Source: Polaromonas sp. YR568
GTDB taxonomy: Bacteria > Pseudomonadota > Gammaproteobacteria > Burkholderiales > Burkholderiaceae_C
Direction of reading: 5' to 3'
DNA: 32,112 nt
Assembly: GCA_945878995.1 (NCBI GenBank)
Contig: CAMCUN010000044.1
Location: 1 to 32,112 of the forward strand
In this document: one piece after another, positions 1 through 7,386 of the stretch
Numbering within the stretch: the stretch's first letter is position 1
Layout: each line of letters starts with the position of its first letter
Notes under the pieces: model-generated
Seen by the model: the letters and a program-made list of their open reading frames with translations, nothing else
What the model was told of the DNA's origin: nothing
The model's database searches: none
Made by a program: the position numbers and the translations under genes

Positions 1-735
1 CGCGTGCGCTCGCTGCGAACAGAGCTGAGCGGCAATTTGCGCTTGACTGCACCGGTGTCCTGGGGGCAGCGGGTTTTGGCCAAGCACCTGCCCGATTTTC
101 TCAAGATGCACCCGAATCTGGAGATCGACCTCATGCTGACCGACCGCATAATGGACATGGCCGCCGAACGCATCGACGTTGCTTTGCGTTGGTCCAGCCA
201 CGCCAAGCATGAGCGCCACGGCACCCCCTTGACCGAAATCAAATGGTTTTTGACCGCAGCCCCCGCTTACATCGCCCAACACGGCCTGCCCTCTGAACCC
301 GCCGAACTGATCGATCACGCGTGCGTGTATTACCGTCGCGACAACAGCGATGACCACTGGACCTTGCAGCACGACCCAGCCGCAAGCCCGAGCGATGCCC
401 GCCATGTGGAAGTGAAAGTGAGTGGGCGATACCGTGTTGACAATCCAGAGGCCGTGCTGGAAGCTGCCCTGGCAGGCATGGGCATCGCTCTGTTGCCCGA
501 CTACCTGTGCGTACCAGCCATAGAACAAGGCAGCTTGGTCAAAGTGCTGGCGCCCTGGACCCCGCTCACCAAGTTTGGCACCCACATCGTTGCACTGTGC
601 CCACCTGATCGGAAAAAAATCTCTCGGAATCAGGCCCTGATCGACGACCTGCAACGCGCCATGTCCCAAGATGTCGGCGCATATCCACAGATTCCGGGAG
701 GCGTCAAAAAAACGAACTCCTGCCTTTCCGCTTAG
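1..735 (+). CDS. LysR-type transcriptional regulator, 3' part
   Basis: The reading frame is already open at base 1, so this is the C-terminal part of a gene that starts outside the window; the GTG at 4 is not a credible start. The visible ~244 residues form the effector-binding domain of a LysR regulator: the opening stretch (SGNLRLTAPVSWGQRVL) is the usual first strand after the linker helix, followed by a DxxLxxxD-type segment (EIDLMLTDRIMDMAAERID) and the late GMGIALLPDYL strand typical of the family. The N-terminal winged helix-turn-helix is missing. Target genes cannot be told; the usual divergent partner would lie upstream of the window. The C-terminal ~25 residues are less conserved-looking. 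It ends 143 bp before the distal tRNA repeat, so it probably belongs to the chromosome beside the island rather than to the island. Confidence 0.85.
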   Translation, partial: RVRSLRTELSGNLRLTAPVSWGQRVLAKHLPDFLKMHPNLEIDLMLTDRIMDMAAERIDVALRWSSHAKHERHGTPLTEIKWFLTAAPAYIAQHGLPSEPAELIDHACVYYRRDNSDDHWTLQHDPAASPSDARHVEVKVSGRYRVDNPEAVLEAALAGMGIALLPDYLCVPAIEQGSLVKVLAPWTPLTKFGTHIVALCPPDRKKISRNQALIDDLQRAMSQDVGAYPQIPGGVKKTNSCLSA

Positions 736-877
736 CGGCAAGGGTGTCTGCATGCACCGGACTTTTGAGGCAAGCCCTGACTCATCACTCTAGCAACCAG
801 TCTTTCGTTCAGACAAATCTGGTGCCAGATTAGGCGTCAAAAACAGGTGTTAGGACACTTTTAGGACATATTCAAAC

Positions 878-970
878 AAAAGCACCCAGAGTCGCCACTA
901 AGTGCTTGATTCTTAATGGGAATTTTTGGGGGGCGATGCGAGTTTCGAACTTGCGACCCCTGCAGTGTGA
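878..970. repeat. Direct repeat, distal attachment-site candidate (copy of tRNA-Val 3' half)
   Basis: Hand alignment without gaps to 9202-9294 shows 88 of 93 identical positions (differences at 887, 897, 914, 930 and 940). It covers the tRNA terminator hairpin, the spacer, the CCA end, acceptor 3' strand, T arm and 3' side of the anticodon arm. Identity stops abruptly at 970/971. Read on the minus strand, the remnant keeps CCA but has C instead of A as discriminator and cannot fold into a tRNA because the 5' half is absent. Confidence 0.85.
927..970 (-). pseudogene. tRNA-Val 3' fragment
   Basis: On the minus strand this is the 3' half of tRNA-Val(CAC): anticodon loop remainder, variable loop, T arm with TTCGAA, acceptor strand and CCA. 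It lacks the D arm and the 5' acceptor strand, so it cannot be functional. It is the part normally left at the far end when an element recombines with a tRNA 3' end. Confidence 0.8.
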
Positions 971-1071
971 CGGCGCAAGTTTTTTGATTTTTTCCTGATT
1001 TAAATCGATTATTTAACACTTCACTATTTCGCCAAAAATGTATAGTTATAGTATAAATTATATTCATAAAT

Positions 1072-1092
1072 AGTTATTTTTTAAAAATAACT
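1072..1092. repeat. AT-rich palindrome
   Basis: Perfect 10-bp arms (AGTTATTTTT and AAAAATAACT) around a single base. It lies about 160 bp upstream of the amidotransferase gene in very AT-rich DNA. It could be a bidirectional terminator-like hairpin, an operator, or a recombination-site element of the island. Confidence 0.5.
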
Positions 1093-1249
1093 TAGAACTT
1101 ACAGGTCGGGAAGGGTAAAGACTTTTTACGCTTGTGCGTTTTGAACTATCACCGAACACCTTGGCAGGACACGGAACGAAACAAAGTTTGTAGAGCTTTC
1201 CCTGTGCGATAGACTGCAGACCATTGCCAATCCTTTAACGGAGGTCACC

Positions 1250-2044
1250 ATGTGCAGATGGGTTGCTTACGCAGGTCCAGAAATTTACCTAGAAGACTTG
1301 GTATTCCACCAAGAGCACTCGATAGTGAGTCAAAGCCTTGCTGCTACCCAATCTAGTTGGGTCACCAATGGCGATGGATTTGGTGTTGCTTGGTACACCC
1401 AGCGAACCACGCCTGGACTTTTTAAAGATGTACTACCAGCCTGGAACGATGCCAATCTTCGCTCGCTTGCAGCACATATTAGAACAAATTTGTTTTTCGC
1501 TCATGTACGCGCTACCACTGGCACTGCGATCAATAGAAGCAATTGCCATCCGTTTATTTGGCAAAACTGGACCTTCATGCACAACGGCAAGATTGGCAAT
1601 TGGCATAACTGCCGTAAAGATGTAGAAGACTTAATTGACCATGTGCACTACCCACATAGAGAAGGCACCACAGACAGTGAGGCTTTATTTTTAGTGGCAC
1701 TCAGTAAAGGCCTAATTAATGATCCTATCTCTGCCCTGCAAGCTACGTTACGTGATGTAGCAATCATCATGGAAAAACGCAAATCAGATGAGCCTATGCG
1801 GATTTCTTGCGCATTGACCAATGGCAAAGAAATGTGGACATTTAGATATTCAAGTGACGATCAGTCACCAAGTATGTACTTTGGTTCTCCGCATACGCGA
1901 GCCAGCGAAGCAGGCTCCAACCCAATTACAACCATTGCATCGGAGCCATCAGATTCTGATGCTGGGCACTGGTTCAAAGTTGAAGAACGTCATGGTATCC
2001 ATTGGACAGAGCGAGGTTTACAGCATTTCAAAATAGCGTTCTAA
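1250..2044 (+). CDS. Class II glutamine amidotransferase (YafJ-type)
   Basis: 264 aa. Class II (Ntn) glutaminase domain over nearly the full length. It begins M-C-R-W, so removal of Met would expose the catalytic N-terminal cysteine; further family landmarks are NGDGFGVAWY (about residues 40-50), FAHVRATTG (about 83-91), NCHPF followed by MHNGKIGNW, and TTDSEALF. Known class II domains hydrolyse glutamine to release ammonia, but stand-alone YafJ-like proteins have no assigned acceptor, so the reaction stays open. The start is decided by a strong GGAGGT five bases upstream. Codon use is more AT-rich than the flanking chromosome. Only 19 bp separate it from the VWA gene, where composition changes sharply. 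It has no EgtB/EgtD neighbours, so an ergothioneine role (EgtC) is unlikely. Confidence 0.88.
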   Translation: MCRWVAYAGPEIYLEDLVFHQEHSIVSQSLAATQSSWVTNGDGFGVAWYTQRTTPGLFKDVLPAWNDANLRSLAAHIRTNLFFAHVRATTGTAINRSNCHPFIWQNWTFMHNGKIGNWHNCRKDVEDLIDHVHYPHREGTTDSEALFLVALSKGLINDPISALQATLRDVAIIMEKRKSDEPMRISCALTNGKEMWTFRYSSDDQSPSMYFGSPHTRASEAGSNPITTIASEPSDSDAGHWFKVEERHGIHWTERGLQHFKIAF

Positions 2045-2063
2045 AGTCTTAAAAAGAAATGAT

Positions 2064-3107
2064 ATGTACTTCCTGGCACCCGAATTCCTTTGGCTGCTGT
2101 TGATCGTGCCCAGCCTGCTGTTGCTCTACCTCTGGCTGATGCGGCGCGAGAAGAAGCTGGCGCAGCACTGCGCGAACTTGGCCGCAGTCAGGCAGGCGAT
2201 GGCCGCTGGGCGTACATGGCGGCGCCATCTCCCGCCGGCGCTGTTTCTTGCGGCCATTGGTCTGGCGCTGCTGGCCGCTTCGCGACCGCTGGCGAGCATC
2301 AAACTGCTGACATCAAGCGCCACCATCATGCTGGCCATGGACGTCTCACTGAGCATGCGTGCCACGGATATCAAGCCCAACCGCCTGGTCGCCTCGCAGG
2401 AAGCGGCCAAGGCCTTCTTGGAGGAACTGCCGCGTGACATCAAGGTCGGCATCGTGACCTTCGCCGGTACCGCGCAACTGGTCCAAGCCCCCACGTTCAG
2501 TCGCGAGAGTCTGGTCGCTGCCATCGACCGCTTCCAGATGCAGCGCGGAACAGCCGTTGGCAGCGCCGTCGTGGTGTCCTTGGCCACGCTTTTCCCTGAA
2601 GAGGGTATTGACCTTGGCGAGATGACCTTCGGCAACGCCACGCGAGGCAAAAGCCTGGACGACAAGGCCAAGCCCGGCAAGAAAGAGGTGACTCCTGTCG
2701 CCCCCGGCTCCTATGAGTCGGCCGCGATCATCCTGCTGACCGACGGCAGGCGCACCACCGGAATAGACACTGAGGAAGCATCAAAGATGGCGGCCGACCG
2801 AGGCGTGCGGGTGTACGCCGTCGGGCTGGGCACGGTCGATGGCGCGGTACCAGCCTACGACAGTTGGACCGCCGTCTACATGAAGCTCGATGAACCCAGC
2901 CTGCGTGCGGTGGCCGAGAAGACTTTGGGAGAGTATTTTTATGCGGGAGACGCCGAGGCGCTGAAAAAAGTTTACGCCAAGCTCAGCTCACGCATACAAG
3001 CGGAGAAGAAGGAAACCGAGTTGTCCGCGCTGCTGGCGCTGATGGCTGCGGGCTTATCAATCGCAGCAGCGGCGCTGTCTTTGCAGTGGTTTGGCCGAAT
3101 AGTCTGA
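2064..3107 (+). CDS. BatA-like von Willebrand factor A membrane protein
   Basis: 347 aa inner-membrane protein of the aerotolerance/MoxR-associated VWA family. Two N-terminal membrane segments (about residues 7-25 and 57-73), then a VWA domain (about 87-300) facing the periplasm, then a C-terminal membrane helix (about 323-343). The MIDAS metal site is complete: D93-V-S95-L-S97, a Thr in GIVTFAGTAQ, and the Asp of LLTDGRRTTG. Such proteins normally sit in a moxR-DUF58-batA-batB operon and are thought to act with the MoxR AAA ATPase on envelope complexes. Here the usual neighbours are missing: an unrelated AT-rich gene is upstream and only a 17-codon stub of the next gene follows. The gene is clearly GC-richer than both sides, with a weak ribosome-binding site (AAAGAAA). 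It looks like an operon fragment captured by the island. Confidence 0.85.
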   Translation: MYFLAPEFLWLLLIVPSLLLLYLWLMRREKKLAQHCANLAAVRQAMAAGRTWRRHLPPALFLAAIGLALLAASRPLASIKLLTSSATIMLAMDVSLSMRATDIKPNRLVASQEAAKAFLEELPRDIKVGIVTFAGTAQLVQAPTFSRESLVAAIDRFQMQRGTAVGSAVVVSLATLFPEEGIDLGEMTFGNATRGKSLDDKAKPGKKEVTPVAPGSYESAAIILLTDGRRTTGIDTEEASKMAADRGVRVYAVGLGTVDGAVPAYDSWTAVYMKLDEPSLRAVAEKTLGEYFYAGDAEALKKVYAKLSSRIQAEKKETELSALLALMAAGLSIAAAALSLQWFGRIV

Positions 3108-3121
3108 GTCCAGAGGTGGCT

Positions 3122-3175
3122 ATGCTGGTCGAAACATTTTTGTCCACATCTGATGACGATCTGTGTTTTGATTGA
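3122..3175 (+). pseudogene. Truncated start of the next VWA-operon gene
   Basis: A good ribosome-binding site (AGAGGTGG, 3112-3119) precedes ATG at 3122, followed by MLVETFL and then a stop after only 17 codons. The GC-rich composition of the VWA gene ends within this stretch. BatB-type proteins often start with a short MLxxFxFLRP-like sequence, so this is read as the first few codons of a partner gene cut off by recombination near 3140-3150. The assignment is tentative because so few residues remain. Confidence 0.4.
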
Positions 3176-3185
3176 TAATTTAATC

Positions 3186-3566
3186 ATGGAAATTATTAGA
3201 AATCAGGCTCTTTCATCTTCCAAGCAATCTCTGCTGGTGTTTATTTTTGTTTGCATCTTTGTACTCCTTTCGAACTGCTCGACCGCCACTGGCCGCACAA
3301 CACTTACGGCTGCAGAAGGTCAGTTTTTTGAGCGCATTGATCCAAACGCACTCGTAATAACGAAAATATCGGAAGAAACAATTGAAGTTAAACATACGAC
3401 ATACCCGGCAATAGGCTATTGGAGATACCTAGGCGCTGAGCGGTTTTTGCAAGTTATAGAAGCTTTTACACCATATGTTCGAAAAATGAACGTGGTTTAC
3501 GACGCGCCTGCCAATAGGTACTGTGCCTCAAATCAATTCTGTCGCAAACATTGGAATCGTCAATAG
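3186..3566 (+). CDS. Small membrane-anchored or lipoprotein, function unknown
   Basis: 126 aa from the ATG at 3186 (an upstream GTG-type start at 3153 would prefix 11 unlikely residues). Residues ~14-30 form a strong hydrophobic segment (LLVFIFVCIFVLLSN) followed by Cys-Ser, resembling a lipoprotein signal, though Asn before the Cys is atypical and may make it a plain anchor. The rest (about 95 aa) has no motif I recognise. It ends 25 bp before the ATG of the ADP-ribosyltransferase gene and both are AT-rich, so they are likely cotranscribed. It could be a secretion helper or immunity/anchor protein for the toxin; nothing in the sequence proves this. The downstream frame is open from 3490, so a frameshift that once joined the two genes is possible. 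Confidence 0.5.
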   Translation: MEIIRNQALSSSKQSLLVFIFVCIFVLLSNCSTATGRTTLTAAEGQFFERIDPNALVITKISEETIEVKHTTYPAIGYWRYLGAERFLQVIEAFTPYVRKMNVVYDAPANRYCASNQFCRKHWNRQ

Positions 3567-3591
3567 CAACGCAACTTTAAGGACAATTAAT

Positions 3592-5289
3592 ATGTTAAAC
3601 TACGAAATAATCAAACAGTCCCAATACGACGAGAAAAATCAAATTCAACTTTGTTGGAGTTTTGATAAAAACACTTGTTGGTTGGAGCTTCAAAATATCA
3701 AGTGGATCATCGATCAACAACATGACCGTCCCCCAACCTTTGTAAGGGTGTACATAGGTGGATACTTTCATTTAGTGAACAAAATATGGGTTAATATTGA
3801 CGGCGGCACCGCCCGTAACCTGAAGGCTGACATGATAGGCTTAAGCCTGGACGACAAAGATAAAGTAGCACGCTTTCAACACGCTATTTGTAAATCCTGG
3901 GATAAATTGAACACAATAACCGTCAACCCATTAAATGCTTTAAAATATCTAGATGAATTAAAAAATAAACCCTTAATCGAATTAAATCGAGAACTCGTCA
4001 AGGGAACATCAATTTCAAAGCTTGGCTTTGAAAAAGAACTTACATCACCTGCTTTTTTACTGAAGGCATTAAAAACTGGTTTTCAAGAAATAAAAGCTGA
4101 ATCCGGCGGTTTAGGGCTTTTTTCTGGAGGTTATCATCTTGATGATGTGAAAAAATATTTTCAATTATCAACGGCTAAAGCAAACGGCACTGTGAATTCT
4201 GAAATTTTTGGCCTCGAGGGTTTCAATACGATACCAGAGCCATTATTGTCTAAAATCAAACAAGACCCCCTCCCAGAGAAAGGGAAAGACAATCGCATTA
4301 TTCAACCGATTCTGTCCACCAGGACTCATCTGCATCCCGCCGGCGAATTACTGCCAACGCCCGTTGGGTACGCCTATGACAGCGACCTCACTGAAATACC
4401 ATGGCCACGGGTGGATGCTTACTGTTTTCGCGGCGACTCGCGCGGTCCAACTGCAATCAGAATTGCCACCGGTTTCCTTCCCAACGCCACACGTGATGAT
4501 CAGATTAAACAGTATGAAGATGTAATTAAATGGATTAATAAATTTGGGAAAACCATTGACAGTAAAAAAAGCAACTCGTCACCCACCTATACCAAACATC
4601 AATGCATTTTCGGCTGGAGTCGATCTATTGGAAAAATTCCAGATTCCGTGCCGAATGAGCGCATTCCATTTAATTATGTAGAAACTGCATTATCACAAAT
4701 TAATAACCTTATTAAACTTAATTTTCTAATTGAAGAAGGCGATGTAATAAATCACGATCACGACTACGCTTCAAAAAACTTGAGCATCATGAATTTTATG
4801 TACTCAGATAAAAAAATAAGACTTGTCACAGATAAAGACAGAGTTGCATCAGGCTCGCCCATTGATATAAGATCATACCAAAAAACTCAAGTATTAGGGG
4901 CTTATGTCTCATTATCAAAATCGGTAAGTATCGCACGTCATTTTGCATCGGGTCGTGGTGGCACAGTCGAAAAGGGAAAATATAACAATGGTTGGGTATA
5001 TGCGTGCAGGGCCTATGGCGGATTTAACTTACCAATTAACACGGAAGATCATAAGACTAGATTCCCTCATGCTTTGAATTGGCTTGAATCAGTCCCATAT
5101 TCCGAACAGGAGATCGCCCTTCCGGGTCTGATCGACTGGGAAGACATAGTTGCAATTCGCCGAGTAAATGAAAACGGAGACCTAGTGGGCGATTTATACA
5201 TCAAACAGAATTTAGAGGAGCGGGAAGGCAAGCAACTCCGTGATCAGATATTTCAATTGTTAGAGGGTGCAACCCAGGGATCGTATTGA
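3592..5289 (+). CDS. Putative ADP-ribosyltransferase toxin (cholera/pertussis R-S-E type)
   Basis: 565 aa. The C-terminal ~290 residues carry the three marks of R-S-E mono-ADP-ribosyltransferases in order: FRGDSRGP (Arg280 as the NAD-binding Arg; compare the YRxDSRPP motif of pertussis and cholera A subunits, followed by the expected GF), YVSLSKS (Ser440-x-Ser442, the STS motif, followed by IARHFA), and SEQEIALPG (Glu505-x-Glu507, catalytic Glu with the upstream acidic residue), then the usual IDWEDIVAIRRV strand. The family transfers ADP-ribose from NAD to target proteins or nucleic acids. The N-terminal ~270 residues match nothing I know. There is no signal peptide from this start. ATG at 3592 is chosen for TAAGGA at 3578-3583; a GTG at 3523 in frame would overlap the upstream gene. 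The target, export route and immunity gene are unknown. Confidence 0.72.
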   Translation: MLNYEIIKQSQYDEKNQIQLCWSFDKNTCWLELQNIKWIIDQQHDRPPTFVRVYIGGYFHLVNKIWVNIDGGTARNLKADMIGLSLDDKDKVARFQHAICKSWDKLNTITVNPLNALKYLDELKNKPLIELNRELVKGTSISKLGFEKELTSPAFLLKALKTGFQEIKAESGGLGLFSGGYHLDDVKKYFQLSTAKANGTVNSEIFGLEGFNTIPEPLLSKIKQDPLPEKGKDNRIIQPILSTRTHLHPAGELLPTPVGYAYDSDLTEIPWPRVDAYCFRGDSRGPTAIRIATGFLPNATRDDQIKQYEDVIKWINKFGKTIDSKKSNSSPTYTKHQCIFGWSRSIGKIPDSVPNERIPFNYVETALSQINNLIKLNFLIEEGDVINHDHDYASKNLSIMNFMYSDKKIRLVTDKDRVASGSPIDIRSYQKTQVLGAYVSLSKSVSIARHFASGRGGTVEKGKYNNGWVYACRAYGGFNLPINTEDHKTRFPHALNWLESVPYSEQEIALPGLIDWEDIVAIRRVNENGDLVGDLYIKQNLEEREGKQLRDQIFQLLEGATQGSY

Positions 5290-5590
5290 TCGAAAGCGAT
5301 TCAGCCGCCCGAGTTGTAAATAATCGCCCCTGAAGAATCCATGCAACCCGCATGAATGCTAGCTTTCAGGGTAATTCTCAAAGGTCAAGTATCTCAAATA
5401 GATATTCAATATAGGTTGTTTCCTGGGTCATCACCAAAGGACACTGCTCGAGTGTGTCTTGCTCACAATATAGTTATGGACAGATAGCTCTTATTGGGGA
5501 CCACAATCAAAATAAAAATGAAATGTTGGACAGTTATTGAGACCTAAGTCTTGAAATGAAAAAATTAATCTCTTTGAAAGCTTGGTCAAT
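5290..5590. other. Intergenic region between convergent genes
   Basis: 301 bp between the stop of the ADP-ribosyltransferase gene and the stop of the minus-strand protease gene. No open frame of note and no strong terminator; only a weak 5-bp hairpin (ACACT/AGTGT) near 5443-5456 without a T tract. Confidence 0.5.
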
Positions 5591-7096
5591 TCAAGCAGAA
5601 ACGTCAACACGTGTATGGACAAATGGATTACTTTCCTTGGCGTAATAGGAGATGGACTCCACATTTTTGATTTTGGCGTTAATTTGACCATTGGTGTAAA
5701 TAGTTTGGTCCGCACTACTGGACTGCGTCCAATCTGATGCACTTCCGTAAAGATAGACCTTGTCTAAGCCATCGCGACCGTCAATCTCAACATCGTTATT
5801 GCTTACGTAGACCACGTCAGTTGAGGCGCCACCGATCAGACTACTGATGGAAGAGTCATAGGCCAAACCTACATTATTCAGATTGAAAAAAGTTTGTGGC
5901 ATCTTGCTGCCACCTATCCCAGCGTTGTAGCTGCTGTCCTTAATGTTGATTGAGCTAAAAGCGCCAGGCCGCATATCAACTATGTTGGATGCGCTCAAGG
6001 CAGACAGGTCTATTGCGAGACCTTGATCAGTCGAGCTGAGGGTTTGCATGCCCAGCCAACTTGAGGTAAATTGGGTGGTCTGAAAGTCTGTCAGACTTTT
6101 ACTGCTGTCACTCAAGCTGGTACCGGTTTGATTTTTGCCATACAAAAACTGAAGGGATAATATATCCAGCGGCATAAATGTTCTGGGATTAGCTCCAAGG
6201 TTGGAATAGCTACCGTTGCCGTTACTGACCCAATTTGAGATTGCGTCAGTTGGTTTTTTGTAAGACATCACGGTATTTCGTTGATTGTCATCGGTTGCTG
6301 ACAGGTACGGTCCAGGGGTAACACCACCGCCAGCGTTATAAGCCCCAGGGTGTTTGAGTCCCAGCGTGTGACCTATTTCATGAATGATCGTTTGCCAGCC
6401 GTAATCACCGGGCTGGGGTTTACTGTTCACCACGGTTTTGTTGTTCAACAGCAAGTTGACCGGCCCCATTGCCGGATTAGCACCGGTAGCATAACCGCCG
6501 CTGGTGGTGCCTTGATCGTTGGTTCCAAAGTTGATGTCAGCTGTGCTCAAGTCTTCAGTGAGTTGGAAATTGATATTCACCAGTGAGGATATATAATTGA
6601 GTGCGCTTACGACCGCAGATTTTTGATCCGCGCTCATTGGTCTAAAACCTTTTTTATCATTTGTACTCAGATTGCCATCACGCGTGTCGCTGAGGAACTT
6701 ATAAGTAATAATTGAATCAGCACTTTCGTTGCCAAGTGCAAAGACTCCGGGTTTCAGCGCGTAGTTAGATGTATCGACTATGGCTTGATTTGGATTTTGT
6801 TGCCATTGGTAACTTCCCAGATTCAACACGGCATTAAGCTTGGCATCGCCAGAATCTAGGAATGTGGATGTAGCTCCCAACTTGACAAAATTAACACCTT
6901 TATTGAGCGTAATAGCACCACCATACTTACCTTTGGAGAAGTCCCATACTTGAACCACAAATCCTCCCTTTGTGTTTGATGTCGTTTTAAGTGCTGTACG
7001 AGTTTCAGCTTGGGTCAAGGCACGCCCAGCATTTGGTGCGCCAAGATCAACTTCTAAAGAATAGTTTTTAGGAACCGAAAAAACTGTCGAGGCCAA
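5591..7096 (-). CDS. Serralysin-like (M10B) metalloprotease domain piece
   Basis: About 500 codons. The zinc site is complete: IIHEIGHTLGLKHPG at 6382-6350, with the three His ligands and catalytic Glu, and the Met-turn NTVMSY about 80-105 bp further on. The run LDILSLQFLYG after the Met-turn is also typical of serralysins. Downstream, a C-terminal region of ~150 residues carries only degenerate calcium-binding words (GGASTDVVYV, IDGRDGLDKVYLYG) rather than clean GGxGxDxxx nonapeptides. Serralysins are secreted zinc endopeptidases exported by type I systems with a C-terminal signal. The frame is open upstream to the TAG at 7114-7112; TTG at 7096 is the first possible restart and has no Shine-Dalgarno sequence, so separate expression of this piece is doubtful. 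Confidence 0.7.
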   Translation of the reverse strand: MASTVFSVPKNYSLEVDLGAPNAGRALTQAETRTALKTTSNTKGGFVVQVWDFSKGKYGGAITLNKGVNFVKLGATSTFLDSGDAKLNAVLNLGSYQWQQNPNQAIVDTSNYALKPGVFALGNESADSIITYKFLSDTRDGNLSTNDKKGFRPMSADQKSAVVSALNYISSLVNINFQLTEDLSTADINFGTNDQGTTSGGYATGANPAMGPVNLLLNNKTVVNSKPQPGDYGWQTIIHEIGHTLGLKHPGAYNAGGGVTPGPYLSATDDNQRNTVMSYKKPTDAISNWVSNGNGSYSNLGANPRTFMPLDILSLQFLYGKNQTGTSLSDSSKSLTDFQTTQFTSSWLGMQTLSSTDQGLAIDLSALSASNIVDMRPGAFSSINIKDSSYNAGIGGSKMPQTFFNLNNVGLAYDSSISSLIGGASTDVVYVSNNDVEIDGRDGLDKVYLYGSASDWTQSSSADQTIYTNGQINAKIKNVESISYYAKESNPFVHTRVDVSA

Positions 7097-7114
7097 TTTG
7101 GTGTAATTGGCCTA
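7090..7114 (-). repeat. Hairpin at the in-frame TAG of the protease gene
   Basis: Perfect 9-bp arms AGGCCAATT (7090-7098) and AATTGGCCT (7105-7113) around a 6-nt loop. On the coding (minus) strand the TAG stop (7114-7112) provides the first bases of the 5' arm, so the hairpin starts at the stop itself. Confidence 0.7.
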
Positions 7115-7386
7115 GGTGACTGATATTAAAGGATTCGAATCTGTGTCAACATTAATTCCAGAAATAATACCTTTAGTTCTTTTCATTAAAGAATCAAGAG
7201 TCCCAAGGTTTAAGGTATTGCTTAAATTGGAAACACTGTCTGTAATGGAGATTGAATTAACACGCTTATCGCTACCTAAGACACTTAGGCTCGCAATAGT
7301 TGCATTATTGACTGTAATCGATGTAATTTTGCTACTTTGCAATGCCGTATTTATTTCCGAGTCGCTGGAATTTAGTGTTCCATCAT

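Larger units (their letters stand above)
736..1249. other. Intergenic region holding the distal island end
   Basis: This 514-bp stretch has no credible gene. Its first part (736-877) is plain spacer after the LysR gene. Positions 878-970 are a copy of the tRNA-Val 3' half and terminator. From 971 on the DNA turns strongly AT-rich and holds a 21-bp palindrome (1072-1092) and the ribosome-binding site of the next gene, GGAGGT at 1240-1245, five bases before its ATG. A short minus-strand frame at 861-1067 crosses the tRNA remnant and is not considered a gene. Confidence 0.6.

Noticed and set aside
861..1067. 68-codon minus-strand frame near the distal repeat
   Set aside because: Runs through the tRNA remnant and its terminator; not protein-like.
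5591..6000. RTX calcium-binding nonapeptide array at the protease C-terminus
   Set aside because: Only degenerate words are present (GGASTDVVY, DGRDGLDKV); not enough to call RTX repeats.
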